The position numbers were made by a program, and so were the translations under genes. A DNA stretch of 17,090 nt from contig CANHSW010000013.1 in NCBI GenBank assembly GCA_947463165.1, positions 1-17,090 of the forward strand, given 5' to 3'. Source of the DNA: Cyanobacteriota bacterium. GTDB taxonomy: Bacteria; Cyanobacteriota; Cyanobacteriia; PCC-6307; Cyanobiaceae. This document shows, piece after piece, positions 1-7,313 of this stretch (its first letter is position 1; each line of letters starts with the position of its first letter). The notes beneath the pieces are model-generated. The model was given only the letters and a program-made list of their open reading frames with translations, searched no databases and was not told the origin of the DNA.

Positions 1-54
1 AAAGACGACCAGCCCCCTCGCCTGAAACGGCAAGCCAGATTCCGAACGACAGCC

Positions 55-564
55 TTAGGTAATCTTGAGGGGTATGCAGAGCTGATACCCCACCAGCCGT
101 ATCGAGCGCAGGCAGTTGAGGTCGGCGCCGACCTGCACCAGCTTTTTGCGCAGGCGCACGATCTTTACCTCGAGGCTGGCCTTGCGGAAATCGTCGGCCG
201 CGTGCCCGAGCAACTCCATGATCTGCCAGTACTCGAGCTGTCGGGCATGGCTGGTCGAAAACGCGATCAGCATCCGCAGTTCGCTGGTCGAGATGACGGT
301 CGCGCCCTTCGGTCCGGACAAGGTGAGCGAACGGGAGTCGACGGTGAAACCCTCTTCGCCTTCGACCTGCGGCCGTGATTGCCACAAATCGGCCCGGCGA
401 CTGACGGCCGTGACAGCCGCCAGCAATTCTTCCATTTCGACCGGCTTGGACAAATAGACGTCCGCCCCGCTTTCGTAGCCGGCAATGCGGTCGCCCACAT
501 GGGTGCGGCCGGTGGCCATGATGATGCCAGCACGTGGATTGCCGCGCCGGATGCGCTTGGACAA
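55..564 (-). pseudogene. Truncated OmpR/PhoB-type response regulator
   Basis: The 169-residue product carries the second half of a receiver domain (about residues 1-60: the beta-4 Thr in GIIMATGR and the conserved Lys in YLSKPVE) followed by a winged-helix DNA-binding domain (about 75-165, with ISTSELRMLIAF and IVRLRKKL). The first half of the receiver, with the acidic pocket and the phospho-acceptor Asp, is absent. The first in-frame start is a TTG at 564. Only three more codons are open upstream before a TGA at 574-576, and those codons (C-L-S) still look like receiver sequence. This favours a decayed gene over a true short regulator. Intact relatives are phosphorylated by a histidine kinase and bind promoters as dimers; this product could at most bind DNA constitutively. 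No kinase gene is nearby. The domain assignment is firm, and pseudogene status is an inference. Confidence 0.6.
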
Positions 565-867
565 CGACAGGCATCAACTGCTCTTTTTTGAAGGCGATCC
601 CTGCGAAACCACCTATCAAGATCGCGCTGGCAAGTATCAGCACCAGCCCGAACGGGTAACCCTGGCCCGGGTGTAGCCACCGTTCACTCCAGCTCACTCT
701 CCCGCCTCACCTGCAGCCCACTCCCCTGGCTCGGTCGACCGCCAGGCAGTGGCCAGGCAAGCAATGCCGCATATCCACTGCATTAGAAATACATAGATGC
801 AAATTTGGCATACAGCTAGCCGCCGCAGTACAGATGATGGTGATGGCAAAACCAGAGGGAGAGAAAC
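565..867. other. Non-coding gap before hli1, with a membrane-protein remnant
   Basis: No complete gene is visible. On the minus strand, in a different frame from the response-regulator remnant, roughly 697-575 reads as a single hydrophobic segment (GYPFGLVLILASAILIGG, then FKKEQL). It is preceded by W-x-H-P-G and resembles the last transmembrane helix of a transporter such as CorA. It has no ATG or good ribosome site and runs straight into the response-regulator fragment. Positions 740-850 are moderately AT-rich and should hold the hli1 promoter, but I could not pick convincing -35/-10 boxes. A near-palindrome (ATGCAAATTTGGCAT) lies at about 798-812. Confidence 0.4.
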
Positions 868-1086
868 GTGATCCAAAACATCACCAGAAATCCAACCCGA
901 AATCCAATCCCAAATCCAAATAGACCAAGGCTGAATAGTCCAGGTTTGAGTGGCATGGGCTGGACCGATGCTGCCGAGATGCTCAATGGCCGCCTGGCCA
1001 TGGTTGGCTTCGTTCTTGCCATAGCCACAGAGCTCCTCACGGGGCAAGGGGTGATTGGCCAAATCCAAGCTCTTCTACCAAAGTAA
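868..1086 (+). CDS. hli: High-light-inducible protein (Hli/Scp, CAB/ELIP family)
   Basis: This is a 72-residue one-helix thylakoid protein. The family binds chlorophyll and carotenoid, associates with photosystem II assembly complexes and dissipates excess energy under stress. The Hli signature is complete: W32, then E37-M-L-N40-G-R42-L-A-M-V-G47-F48, with the helix running to about residue 57 and ending in TGQG. The GTG start is supported by a purine-rich GGAG at 858-861, six bases upstream. An alternative is ATG at 955 (Met30), which would give a 43-residue minimal Hli protein. The N-terminus before the helix is unusual: an Asn-Pro-rich stretch (NPTR-NPIP-NPNR) encoded by three copies of a 12-bp repeat. 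The last nine or so codons lie in a 28-bp tandem repeat that continues past the stop. Confidence 0.88.
   Translation: MIQNITRNPTRNPIPNPNRPRLNSPGLSGMGWTDAAEMLNGRLAMVGFVLAIATELLTGQGVIGQIQALLPK
888..923 (+). repeat. 12-bp tandem repeat, three copies, inside hli1
   Basis: Three head-to-tail copies begin AAATCCAA at 888, 900 and 912. The unit equals four codons, so the repeat stays in frame and encodes NPTR, NPIP and NPNR. Confidence 0.85.
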
Positions 1087-1140
1087 CCAAATCCAATCTC
1101 TTCCAGCCAAGCAACCAAGCCCAATCTCTTCGATTCAATT
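1057..1140 (+). repeat. 28-bp tandem repeat, three imperfect copies, across the hli1 stop codon
   Basis: Copies lie at 1057-1084, 1085-1112 and 1113-1140. By hand alignment neighbouring copies match at 21 of 28 positions, with a conserved core CCAAATCCAATCTCTTC. The first copy is coding and the others are in the 3' untranslated region. The decamer CCAAATCCAA also occurs in the 12-bp repeat at the start of the gene (910-919). Confidence 0.8.
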
Positions 1141-1202
1141 CAAGTAAATTATTAGCACACGAATCAGCCCCCCGGATCGTCTAGGCCAATAGCCTGGCCA
1201 TC

Positions 1203-1460
1203 ATGAATCCACCGCTTGCCCAGTTGCTTCTGGCTTATGGCTGCTTAGGACTGTTATTTGTGGGCTTACCAACAGTGGTGCTGGGCATCACCTTTCTGCC
1301 TGGCTGGATGCGTACTGTCGGCGAAATCATCGGAACCAGCCAGCGAACCCTGCCTGAATGGTCCACATCTGATCATCAAGCGAGAGCGCAGCTCCCAATC
1401 ACCGCTCACGCCGCCCCCAAGGCCCCCAGCAAATCGCTCACCTATGCCAACACAGCTTAA
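1203..1460 (+). CDS. Small hypothetical membrane protein
   Basis: The product is 85 residues. Residues about 4-35 are strongly hydrophobic (LLLAYGCLGLLFVGLPTVVL, then GITFLPGW) and would form one transmembrane helix, or a hairpin broken at the Gly-Leu-Pro. A short polar, Ala/Pro/Ser-rich tail follows. The ATG start has no clear Shine-Dalgarno sequence. I do not recognise the family. Its place between two hli genes in the same direction suggests, but does not show, a link to thylakoid or light-stress function. A hydrophobic N-terminus on a 258-base frame is better than expected by chance in this region, but the tail has no distinctive features. Confidence 0.5.
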   Translation: MNPPLAQLLLAYGCLGLLFVGLPTVVLGITFLPGWMRTVGEIIGTSQRTLPEWSTSDHQARAQLPITAHAAPKAPSKSLTYANTA

Positions 1461-2089
1461 TCTGATGAGCATTGGCAACCAACCGCTCAACCCAGCTCAG
1501 GCCTGGTCAGGTCAGGTCAAGCTGCATGATGATCACAGAAACACCCAGGCGCCGCATACCTTCCACTCGATGGGATCAATCAGACCTGGGGTTTTGCGAG
1601 CCGCTTCTTAGTCTTCTACTCAAAAATTGAGCCACCCTTTTCTCTTCTGCTCAATTATATAGCCAGGCTAACCTCCCAAAAGTCCAGTCAGTTCAACCTC
1701 CATCAATTGCAGCGACGATCTGGACCCAGGCAGGGCCATCAGGCAAACCTATTGAAGCAAGCCCGTTGACACTACCTTAAGAAATATAGCTTGGCGACAT
1801 GCCGTCCCAACCCCACCTAAAGGTTAGAATTCCTTCGAGATGCCTCAATAACACCTGAGAAATATGTTTTTTAGCCAGAGAGCGCTTGAGTTACCATACT
1901 TATTTGTCCGCTTGCTTTCGCAGATTCAATTTCCTTACTACAATTTTTAACTAAATCTTATTATTTAGCTATTGAGTCAATCTTTTTCTCTGACTTTTGA
2001 GTTAATCTTCTTTTCCAGCTCTTGGCTAAATCTTTTTGTCCAGCTTCAAATTCCATGGCTTAAAACATCTAATTCACCAATGGAGTTAA
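1461..2089. other. AT-rich non-coding gap before hli2
   Basis: No gene is supported. The second half (about 1840-2090) is markedly T-rich on the plus strand and contains the tandem repeat listed at 1951-2050. Promoter elements for hli2 must lie here. I found no clean copy of the HLR1 (RpaB) direct repeat known upstream of cyanobacterial hli genes. A shadow frame covers 1258-1611 but is low-quality sequence. Confidence 0.5.
1951..2050 (+). repeat. T-rich tandem repeat of 24-26 bp, four degenerate copies, upstream of hli2
   Basis: Copies begin at about 1951, 1977, 2002 and 2026, each opening with (C)TAAATCTT, TCAATCTT or TTAATCTT. They continue through a pyrimidine tract to AGCT or GACT and end near TTGAG or TTGG. 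The array ends 40 bp before the hli2 start codon, so it would lie in the promoter or leader region. Confidence 0.65.
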
Positions 2090-2368
2090 ATGATGAACAG
2101 CTCAACCCGGATTGATAAGCGCAGTTTTTCTGAATCAGAAGGCCAGGGATGGTGTGCGGATGAAGACAAGCTTGATGATCCTCGCCCCCTAGAGCCAAAG
2201 ATGCAAATTGTAGGCAGTGAACGAGCCTGGGGATTCCATCGCAGGGCCGAACTTTTGAACGGGAGGATGGCAATGCTCGGATTTGTGACCGGCGTAATTA
2301 TGGAATTGGCCACTGGTCAAGGCATTCTGCACCAAATCGGACTTCAAGCACTGCTACAGCACCATTGA
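2090..2368 (+). CDS. hli: High-light-inducible protein (Hli/Scp, CAB/ELIP family)
   Basis: This is a second one-helix Hli protein, 92 residues. It has W48-G-F, then the signature E54-L-L-N57-G-R59-M-A-M-L-G64-F65, and the helix ends in TGQG at about residue 78. Like its relatives it should sit in the thylakoid membrane, bind chlorophyll and protect photosystem assembly under high light. The N-terminal 45 residues are polar and acidic (SESEGQG, DEDKLDD), longer than in minimal Hli proteins, and may be a cytoplasmic partner-binding tail. Two ATG codons are adjacent at 2090 and 2093. GGAG at 2082-2085 gives a 4-base gap to the first and 7 to the second, so the second may be the real start (91 residues). 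The helix resembles that of the upstream hli gene, but the N-terminal regions are unrelated. Confidence 0.92.
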   Translation: MMNSSTRIDKRSFSESEGQGWCADEDKLDDPRPLEPKMQIVGSERAWGFHRRAELLNGRMAMLGFVTGVIMELATGQGILHQIGLQALLQHH

Positions 2369-2498
2369 TCTAGCTTGTGGCTTCAGCCCATTATCGCGGC
2401 AAATACTGCAGCCACCACATGGCCACTCCGCACCCATAAAGCCAATGCCTAGACTATTCTATTCATCCCTGGAAATTTACTAATTAATTGATGGCAAT

Positions 2499-2585
2499 CA
2501 GGCAGGCAGGCAGGCAGGCGCATGGGGGATATGAACGCCGGAAGCTGGACCTGAACCTGAACCTGGAGCCGGAAGCTGGACCTGA
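2499..2585. repeat. GGCA microsatellite and duplicated 18-mer
   Basis: Positions 2501-2520 are four GGCA units plus a variant GGCG. The exact 18-mer GCCGGAAGCTGGACCTGA follows at 2537-2554 and 2568-2585, separated by further CTGAAC and CTGGAG repeats. Confidence 0.85.
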
Positions 2586-2675
2586 GCCTGGCCTTAGCGC
2601 CAGAGCTGGACTGAAGCCAAAGGCCCTGGTGGGGGCGGGCATGGCGATGGCCTAGGGCAGCGCAGCTGGGCACAT

Positions 2676-2706
2676 AAAAAAACCCGGAACACTAGGGCTC
2701 CGGGTT
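2676..2706 (-). terminator. Rho-independent terminator, probably for tkt
   Basis: Arms AACCCGGA (2681-2688) and TCCGGGTT (2699-2706) form an 8-bp stem with a 10-base loop. On the minus strand it is followed by seven T (2682-2676). There is no T run on the plus strand, so it serves leftward transcription. The nearest leftward gene, tkt, stops 380 bases away, so either its 3' untranslated region is very long or an unlisted small RNA ends here. Confidence 0.8.
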
Positions 2707-2846
2707 AATCAGACTCACTGATGAGTTAGACCATCAGCTTGCCAATGAACTTGAAAATGAATCAGACAGTTAGCCTGAAATTAGCCCACCAATGAGGATG
2801 GCGATTGATTGGCCGAGGGATTGGCCAATCACCAATTGATCAGCCT

Positions 2847-2908
2847 GCCGATCAGTTGATTGATCGGCGAGCAGATCAGTTGGTTGCCAACTAATTTATT
2901 AGTGGCAA
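2847..2908. other. Pair of hairpins in the tkt downstream region
   Basis: GCCGATCA (2847-2854) pairs with TGATCGGC (2861-2868) around a 6-base loop. TTGCCA and CTAAT (2884-2895) pair with ATTAG and TGGCAA (2898-2908) with one bulged base. A perfect palindrome GATTGGCCAATC lies just before them at 2819-2830. Neither hairpin has a T run, so they are not ordinary terminators. Confidence 0.6.
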
Positions 2909-3060
2909 GCTTGTGGCTTTACCAGCTTGTGAATGATCAACTGATGTTGACCAGCTTGTGACTGATCAGCTTGGCTGGTGAGTTTGTGGCTGACTAATTT
3001 ATGGGCAACCAATTTGTTGCTGATCACATTGGCTGGCCAATTTGTGGCTGGCCAGTTTTT
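2907..3060 (+). repeat. 28-30 bp degenerate tandem array downstream of tkt
   Basis: Six units start at 2907, 2924, 2953, 2981, 3011 and 3039 (17, 29, 28, 30, 28 and about 22 bases). Each opens with A(A/G)(C/T)TTGT and most continue with a form of GGCTGATCA and end in GGCTGGCC or a variant. The last unit ends in CTGGCC-loop-GGCCAG followed by TTTTT (3033-3060), a terminator-like structure for rightward transcription. Confidence 0.75.
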
Positions 3061-3085
3061 CTCTAGCTGGCTGCAATGAATCGAA

Positions 3086-5092
3086 TCAGCCCAGGGCCTT
3101 GGCCTTGGCAACCACGTTGTCCACGGTGAAGCCAAACTTCTCCAGGCAGACAGGGCCAGGGGCCGAGGCACCGAAGCGGTCGATAGAAACGGTGTCGCCA
3201 TCGAAGCCGGTGTACTTGTGCCAGCCGAAGGAACTGGAGGCTTCCACCACCAGGCGCTTGCGCACGGAGGCGGGCAACACGGATTCGCGATAGGCGGCAT
3301 CCTGCTCTTCGAACAGATCCACACAGGGCATAGACACCACCCGCACGCTCTTACCATCGGCGCGCAGCTGGGCTGCCGCCTTGACGCAGAGATCCAGTTC
3401 GGTGCCGGTGCCGATCAGGATTAGATCCGGAGTGCCATCGCTATCCTCCAGGATGTAACCACCTTTGGCCACCTTGGCGGCGGTGGAGTTGGGTTGGTTG
3501 ACCATTGCCTGGCGGCTCAGGGCCAACACCGTGGGCCGTTGGCGATTTTGCACGGCCACCTGATAGGCCCCCATGGTCTCGTTGCCGTCGCCGGGGCGCA
3601 TCACCAGCAGGTTTGGGATGGCGCGCAGGTTGGCCAGGGTTTCCACCGGCTGGTGGGTGGGGCCGTCTTCTCCCAGGCCAATGGAGTCGTGGGTGAGCAC
3701 ATAGATCACACCCAGTTCACTCAATGCCGAAAGGCGGATGGCGCCGATCATGTAGCCGGCGAACACCAGGAAGGTGCCGCCGTAGGGAATCAGGCCGCTG
3801 CCGTGATAGGCAATACCATTGAGAATGGCTGCCATGGCGTGCTCGCGCACCCCGAAGTGCAGATAGCGGTTGGCCTCGGCCCCTTTCTGGAAGCTGGCTT
3901 CTCCCTTGATGTCAGTGAGATTTGAGTGGGTGAGGTCGGCGGAGCCGCCGATCAGTTCCGGCAGGTTGGGGCCAAAGGCATTCAGTGCGTTGTAGGAGTG
4001 CTGGCGAGTGGCCAGGCCCTTGTCTTCTGGGCTGAAGCTAGGCAGCTTGGCATCCCAATCCTGGGGCAGTTCGCCGCGCAGCATGCGCTCAAATAGGGCG
4101 GCGTCAGCTGGATAGAGGCTGCGGTAGTTGTCCAGGGTGACGTTCCAGGCGGCCTCGTGGGCTTCGCCACGGCTGATCGCTTGGCGCCAGTGGTCCAGGG
4201 CCTCCTGGGGCACCTCGAAGGGGCCGTAGCTCCAGTCGAGGTTCTTGCGGGTGAGTTCGGCTTCATCGGCACCGAGGGCCGCGCCGTGCACGCCAGCGGT
4301 GTTGGCCTTGTTGGGCGAGCCGTAGCCGATGGTGGTGGTCACCTTGATCATCGACGGCTTGTCGGTGACGGCCTTGGCCGCTTCAATTGCCTTGGCAATT
4401 GCTTCTATATCGGTATTACCGTCTTCTACGTGAATGGTGTGCCAGCCATAGGCCTCATAGCGCTGCAGCACGTCCTCGGTGAAGGAAACCGAGGTGTTGC
4501 CGTCGATGGTGATGTGGTTGTCGTCGTAGAGGGCGATCAGCTTGCCCAAGCCCAGGTGACCGGCCAGGGAGGCGGCTTCACTGGAAATGCCCTCTTGATG
4601 ACAGCCGTCACCCATGATCACGTAGGTGTAGTGATCAACGAGATTGCAGCCTTCCTTGTTGAACTTGGCGGCCAGATGGGCTTCTGCAATTGCCAGACCC
4701 ACAGCATTGGAGATGCCCTGTCCCAGGGGACCTGTGGTCACCTCTACGCCGGCGGTTTCAAAGGTTTCAGGGTGGCCAGGGGTGCGGCTACCCCACTGGC
4801 GGAAACTTTTGATATCTTCGATGCCCACCGAGTCGTAGCCGCTGAGATGCAGCAGCGCGTAGAGCAGCATGCAGCCGTGGCCCGCCGAAAGCACAAAGCG
4901 ATCACGGTTAAACCACTTGGGATTTTTGGGGTTGTGCCGCAGCAGCTTGTCCCACAGGGCGTAGGCCATGGGGGCTGCCCCCATGGGTAGGCCCGGGTGA
5001 CCGGAATTGGATTTGTTGATCGCGTCAATCGCTAGAAAGCGAATGCTGTTGACGCAGAGCGTTTCGATCGAGGTGGTGGGAGCGGCGACCAT
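3086..5092 (-). CDS. tkt: Transketolase
   Basis: The 668-residue product is full length for the family. Transketolase transfers two-carbon units between sugar phosphates, using thiamine diphosphate and a divalent metal, in the Calvin cycle and the pentose phosphate pathway; it is cytoplasmic and dimeric. Visible features are H32 in SGHPG, H72 in SAGHG, the GPLGQG loop (121-126), the thiamine-diphosphate motif starting G161-D-G163 and ending at N192 (YDDN), H269 in GVHG, and the catalytic glutamate E417 in the VREHAM motif. A C-terminal transketolase domain follows. The ATG has no clear Shine-Dalgarno sequence. The gene lies 79 bases downstream of fabF in the same direction, close enough for read-through but far enough for its own promoter. 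The likely terminator is 380 bases downstream. Confidence 0.97.
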   Translation of the reverse strand: MVAAPTTSIETLCVNSIRFLAIDAINKSNSGHPGLPMGAAPMAYALWDKLLRHNPKNPKWFNRDRFVLSAGHGCMLLYALLHLSGYDSVGIEDIKSFRQWGSRTPGHPETFETAGVEVTTGPLGQGISNAVGLAIAEAHLAAKFNKEGCNLVDHYTYVIMGDGCHQEGISSEAASLAGHLGLGKLIALYDDNHITIDGNTSVSFTEDVLQRYEAYGWHTIHVEDGNTDIEAIAKAIEAAKAVTDKPSMIKVTTTIGYGSPNKANTAGVHGAALGADEAELTRKNLDWSYGPFEVPQEALDHWRQAISRGEAHEAAWNVTLDNYRSLYPADAALFERMLRGELPQDWDAKLPSFSPEDKGLATRQHSYNALNAFGPNLPELIGGSADLTHSNLTDIKGEASFQKGAEANRYLHFGVREHAMAAILNGIAYHGSGLIPYGGTFLVFAGYMIGAIRLSALSELGVIYVLTHDSIGLGEDGPTHQPVETLANLRAIPNLLVMRPGDGNETMGAYQVAVQNRQRPTVLALSRQAMVNQPNSTAAKVAKGGYILEDSDGTPDLILIGTGTELDLCVKAAAQLRADGKSVRVVSMPCVDLFEEQDAAYRESVLPASVRKRLVVEASSSFGWHKYTGFDGDTVSIDRFGASAPGPVCLEKFGFTVDNVVAKAKALG

Positions 5093-5171
5093 CGGAGGGG
5101 AGCTGATGTGAGGAAGGGGGAGGCCGGAGGTATCGCCCTAGGCGAAGCAGCTGGCCGGGCTGAAGCCGGAG

Positions 5172-6419
5172 TCAGACCATGCGCCGGAAGGCCAGGCAGA
5201 CGTTGTGGCCGCCGAACCCGAACGAGTTCGAGAGCACTACGTTGAGTTTCCGTTCCCGGGCCTGGTTGGGCACCACATCTAGATCACAAGCTGGATCTGG
5301 ATTTTGGTAATTGATCGTAGGTGGTACGAGGCCGTGCTCCATCGCTAGAACAGCAGCAACGGCTTCAATGCCACCACTGCCGCCCAGCAGATGGCCGGTC
5401 ATGGATTTGGTGGAGCTCACCGGGATGCGGTAGGCGTGCTCCCCCAGGGCGCTCTTGATCGCCGCGGTTTCATTGGCATCATTCGCCGGCGTGCTGGTGC
5501 CGTGGGCGTTCACGTAATCCACGGCCTCTGGATTCAGACCGGCGTCCGAGAGGGCCAAGCGCATCGCCGCCGCACCGCCCAGGCCGCCGGGGGAGGGGGA
5601 GGTGATGTGGTGGGCATCACAACTCATGCCGTAGCCCACGATTTCGGCCAGCACCGTGGCGCCGCGGGCGCGGGCGCATTCCAGGCTCTCCAGCACCAGC
5701 ACTCCGGAGCCTTCGCCGATCACGAAGCCATCACGCTCCGCATCGAAGGGCCGACTGGCGCTGCTGGGATCGCCATTGCGAAATGACAGGGCCTTGGCAC
5801 TGGCGAAGCCAGCCACGCCAAGCGGCGTGATCGCCGACTCAGCGCCACCGCAGACCATGGCGTCAGCCAGGCCCATTTGAATCAGGCGGAAAGCATCGCC
5901 AATGGCATTGGAGCCGGCGGCGCAGGCCGTGGCCACCGCCGTGCTCGGGCCCTTCGCCCCCAAGGCGATGGCCGCCAGACCGGTGGCCATGTTGGGAATC
6001 ATCATCGGCACGCAGAAGGGACTAACCCGATCTGGACCGCGATCCTTGAGCACATGGGCCTGGGTTTCCATCATCAGCAGGCCCCCCACCCCAGAGCCGA
6101 TCGCCACCCCTACCCGGTGCTCGTTGGAGGCATCGATGGTGAGCCCCGCATGGATGACGGCCTGCTTGGCGGCGACGACGCCAAATTGACAAAAGCGATC
6201 CCAGCGCTTGGTCTCCTTGGGCTCGAGCCAGCCGCTGGGATCAAAATTTTTCACCTCTGCCGCGAACCTGCAGGCGTGGCGGGAAGCATCAAACAGCGTG
6301 ATCGGGGCCACGCCGTTGCGCGCACCGCTCAGCCCGCTCCAGTAGCTGGATACGTCGTTGCCAATGGGAGTAACCGCGCCGAGGCCGGTGACGACGACGC
6401 GATGGAGACCCTGCACCAT
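5172..6419 (-). CDS. fabF: 3-oxoacyl-[acyl-carrier-protein] synthase II
   Basis: The 415-residue condensing enzyme elongates fatty acids by decarboxylative condensation of malonyl-ACP with acyl-ACP. The Cys-His-His triad is complete: C166 in TACAAGS, H306 in NAHGTSTPAND and H343 in TGHLLGGSG, with the conserved lysine K338. The N-terminal RVVVTGLGAVTPIG and C-terminal SNSFGFGGHN blocks are typical of FabF rather than FabB or FabH. It begins only nine bases after the acpP stop, so the two are almost certainly cotranscribed. The enzyme and its carrier protein are thus made together. Length and motifs are ordinary. Confidence 0.97.
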   Translation of the reverse strand: MVQGLHRVVVTGLGAVTPIGNDVSSYWSGLSGARNGVAPITLFDASRHACRFAAEVKNFDPSGWLEPKETKRWDRFCQFGVVAAKQAVIHAGLTIDASNEHRVGVAIGSGVGGLLMMETQAHVLKDRGPDRVSPFCVPMMIPNMATGLAAIALGAKGPSTAVATACAAGSNAIGDAFRLIQMGLADAMVCGGAESAITPLGVAGFASAKALSFRNGDPSSASRPFDAERDGFVIGEGSGVLVLESLECARARGATVLAEIVGYGMSCDAHHITSPSPGGLGGAAAMRLALSDAGLNPEAVDYVNAHGTSTPANDANETAAIKSALGEHAYRIPVSSTKSMTGHLLGGSGGIEAVAAVLAMEHGLVPPTINYQNPDPACDLDVVPNQARERKLNVVLSNSFGFGGHNVCLAFRRMV

Positions 6420-6428
6420 GGATGGAGT

Positions 6429-6671
6429 TCAGGCCTGTTTGGCCTGGATGTAAGAGACCGCATCGCCAACGGTGGTGATGCCCTCGGCGTCTTCGTCGGG
6501 GATTTCGATGTCGAAGGCTTCTTCCAGGGCCATCACCAGTTCCACGGTGTCGAGCGAGTCAGCGCCGAGGTCGTCCTGGAAGTTGGATTCAGACTTCACC
6601 TCAGCAATATCAACGCTGAGCTGCTCGGCAACGATCGAGCTCACCTTGTCGAGAATCTCGTTGTTGGACAT
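6429..6671 (-). CDS. acpP: Acyl carrier protein
   Basis: This is an 80-residue acidic carrier protein for fatty acid synthesis. The phosphopantetheine attachment site is S39 in the motif [15 protein letters not shown], and the surrounding acidic helix (residues about 39-55) is the usual docking surface for FabF and other enzymes. Length and sequence are standard. It is the first gene of the acpP-fabF-(tkt) series and is divergent from psaC across 268 bases, so that interval should hold promoters for both. Confidence 0.97.
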   Translation of the reverse strand: MSNNEILDKVSSIVAEQLSVDIAEVKSESNFQDDLGADSLDTVELVMALEEAFDIEIPDEDAEGITTVGDAVSYIQAKQA

Positions 6672-6790
6672 GGCTGCTGGGACAGTGGGCGCACTCTACG
6701 GGTCGCCCTGGAGCCCGCCTGGAGCTGGCCCCGCAGTTCAAGCCTGCCTGGGGCCAGGCGGCATCGGCCCCTTGCCGGGACGGCTGGTGC

Positions 6791-6824
6791 GCTGATGAAC
6801 GGCGCTTGCTGATGAACGGCGCTT
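6791..6824. repeat. Perfect 17-bp tandem duplication between acpP and psaC
   Basis: GCTGATGAACGGCGCTT occurs at 6791-6807 and again directly adjacent at 6808-6824, with no mismatch. It lies in the divergent promoter interval, about 120 bases upstream of both start codons. Confidence 0.9.
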
Positions 6825-6924
6825 ATGAACAAGGGTGAAGCCCAGGCGATCTGGTCGCTCCGCCGCCGTTTGCCTTGGGTACGTTGGGCGCCTTGCCGTT
6901 TCCTTGCGGCTACCGCCCCGCTGA

Positions 6925-7185
<261 letters not shown>

Positions 7186-7274
7186 GGCTGGCCAGCAGGG
7201 AGTCTTCAAAGACCCAAGCCATTCGAGGCCAGCCCGATGTCGCCTGACGGCATCAGAGCTTGCCAATAAGCTCA

Positions 7275-7299
7275 AGCCCGGCCCAGCCGGGCTTTTTTT
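7275..7299 (+). terminator. Rho-independent terminator of psaC
   Basis: AGCCCGGC (7275-7282), a 3-base CCA loop and GCCGGGCT (7286-7293), followed by a run of seven T. It lies 90 bases after the psaC stop and only 14 bases before the glmS start codon, so glmS either uses some read-through or has a promoter overlapping this structure. Confidence 0.9.
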
Positions 7300-7313
7300 G
7301 TGATGAGAGCGCC

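Larger units (their letters stand above)
2369..3085. other. Repeat-rich non-coding gap between hli2 and tkt
   Basis: No gene is supported. The gap holds a GGCA microsatellite and a duplicated 18-mer (2499-2585), a strong minus-strand terminator (2676-2706), several hairpins (2819-2908), a 28-30 bp degenerate tandem array (2907-3060) and a plus-strand hairpin followed by five T (3033-3060). Short frames here are translations of repeats. Confidence 0.7.

Noticed and set aside
2081..2095. HLR1-type RpaB box upstream of hli2
   Set aside because: No pair of properly spaced TTACA-like motifs could be found in the leader.
2907..3060. Possible CRISPR array in the regularly spaced 28-30 bp units
   Set aside because: The units are contiguous and degenerate, with no unique spacers between conserved repeats, and no cas gene is present.
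2899..3357. Minus-strand 152-residue frame
   Set aside because: It overlaps the tkt 3' end in another frame and its tail is a translation of the tandem repeat.
4157..4990. 277-residue plus-strand frame
   Set aside because: It is wholly antisense to the transketolase gene and has no family resemblance.
5877..6812. 311-residue plus-strand frame
   Set aside because: It is antisense to fabF and acpP; a shadow of GC-rich coding sequence.
7260..7313. Earlier glmS start adding 18 residues
   Set aside because: It would run through the psaC terminator and bury the catalytic Cys that must be at the processed N-terminus.
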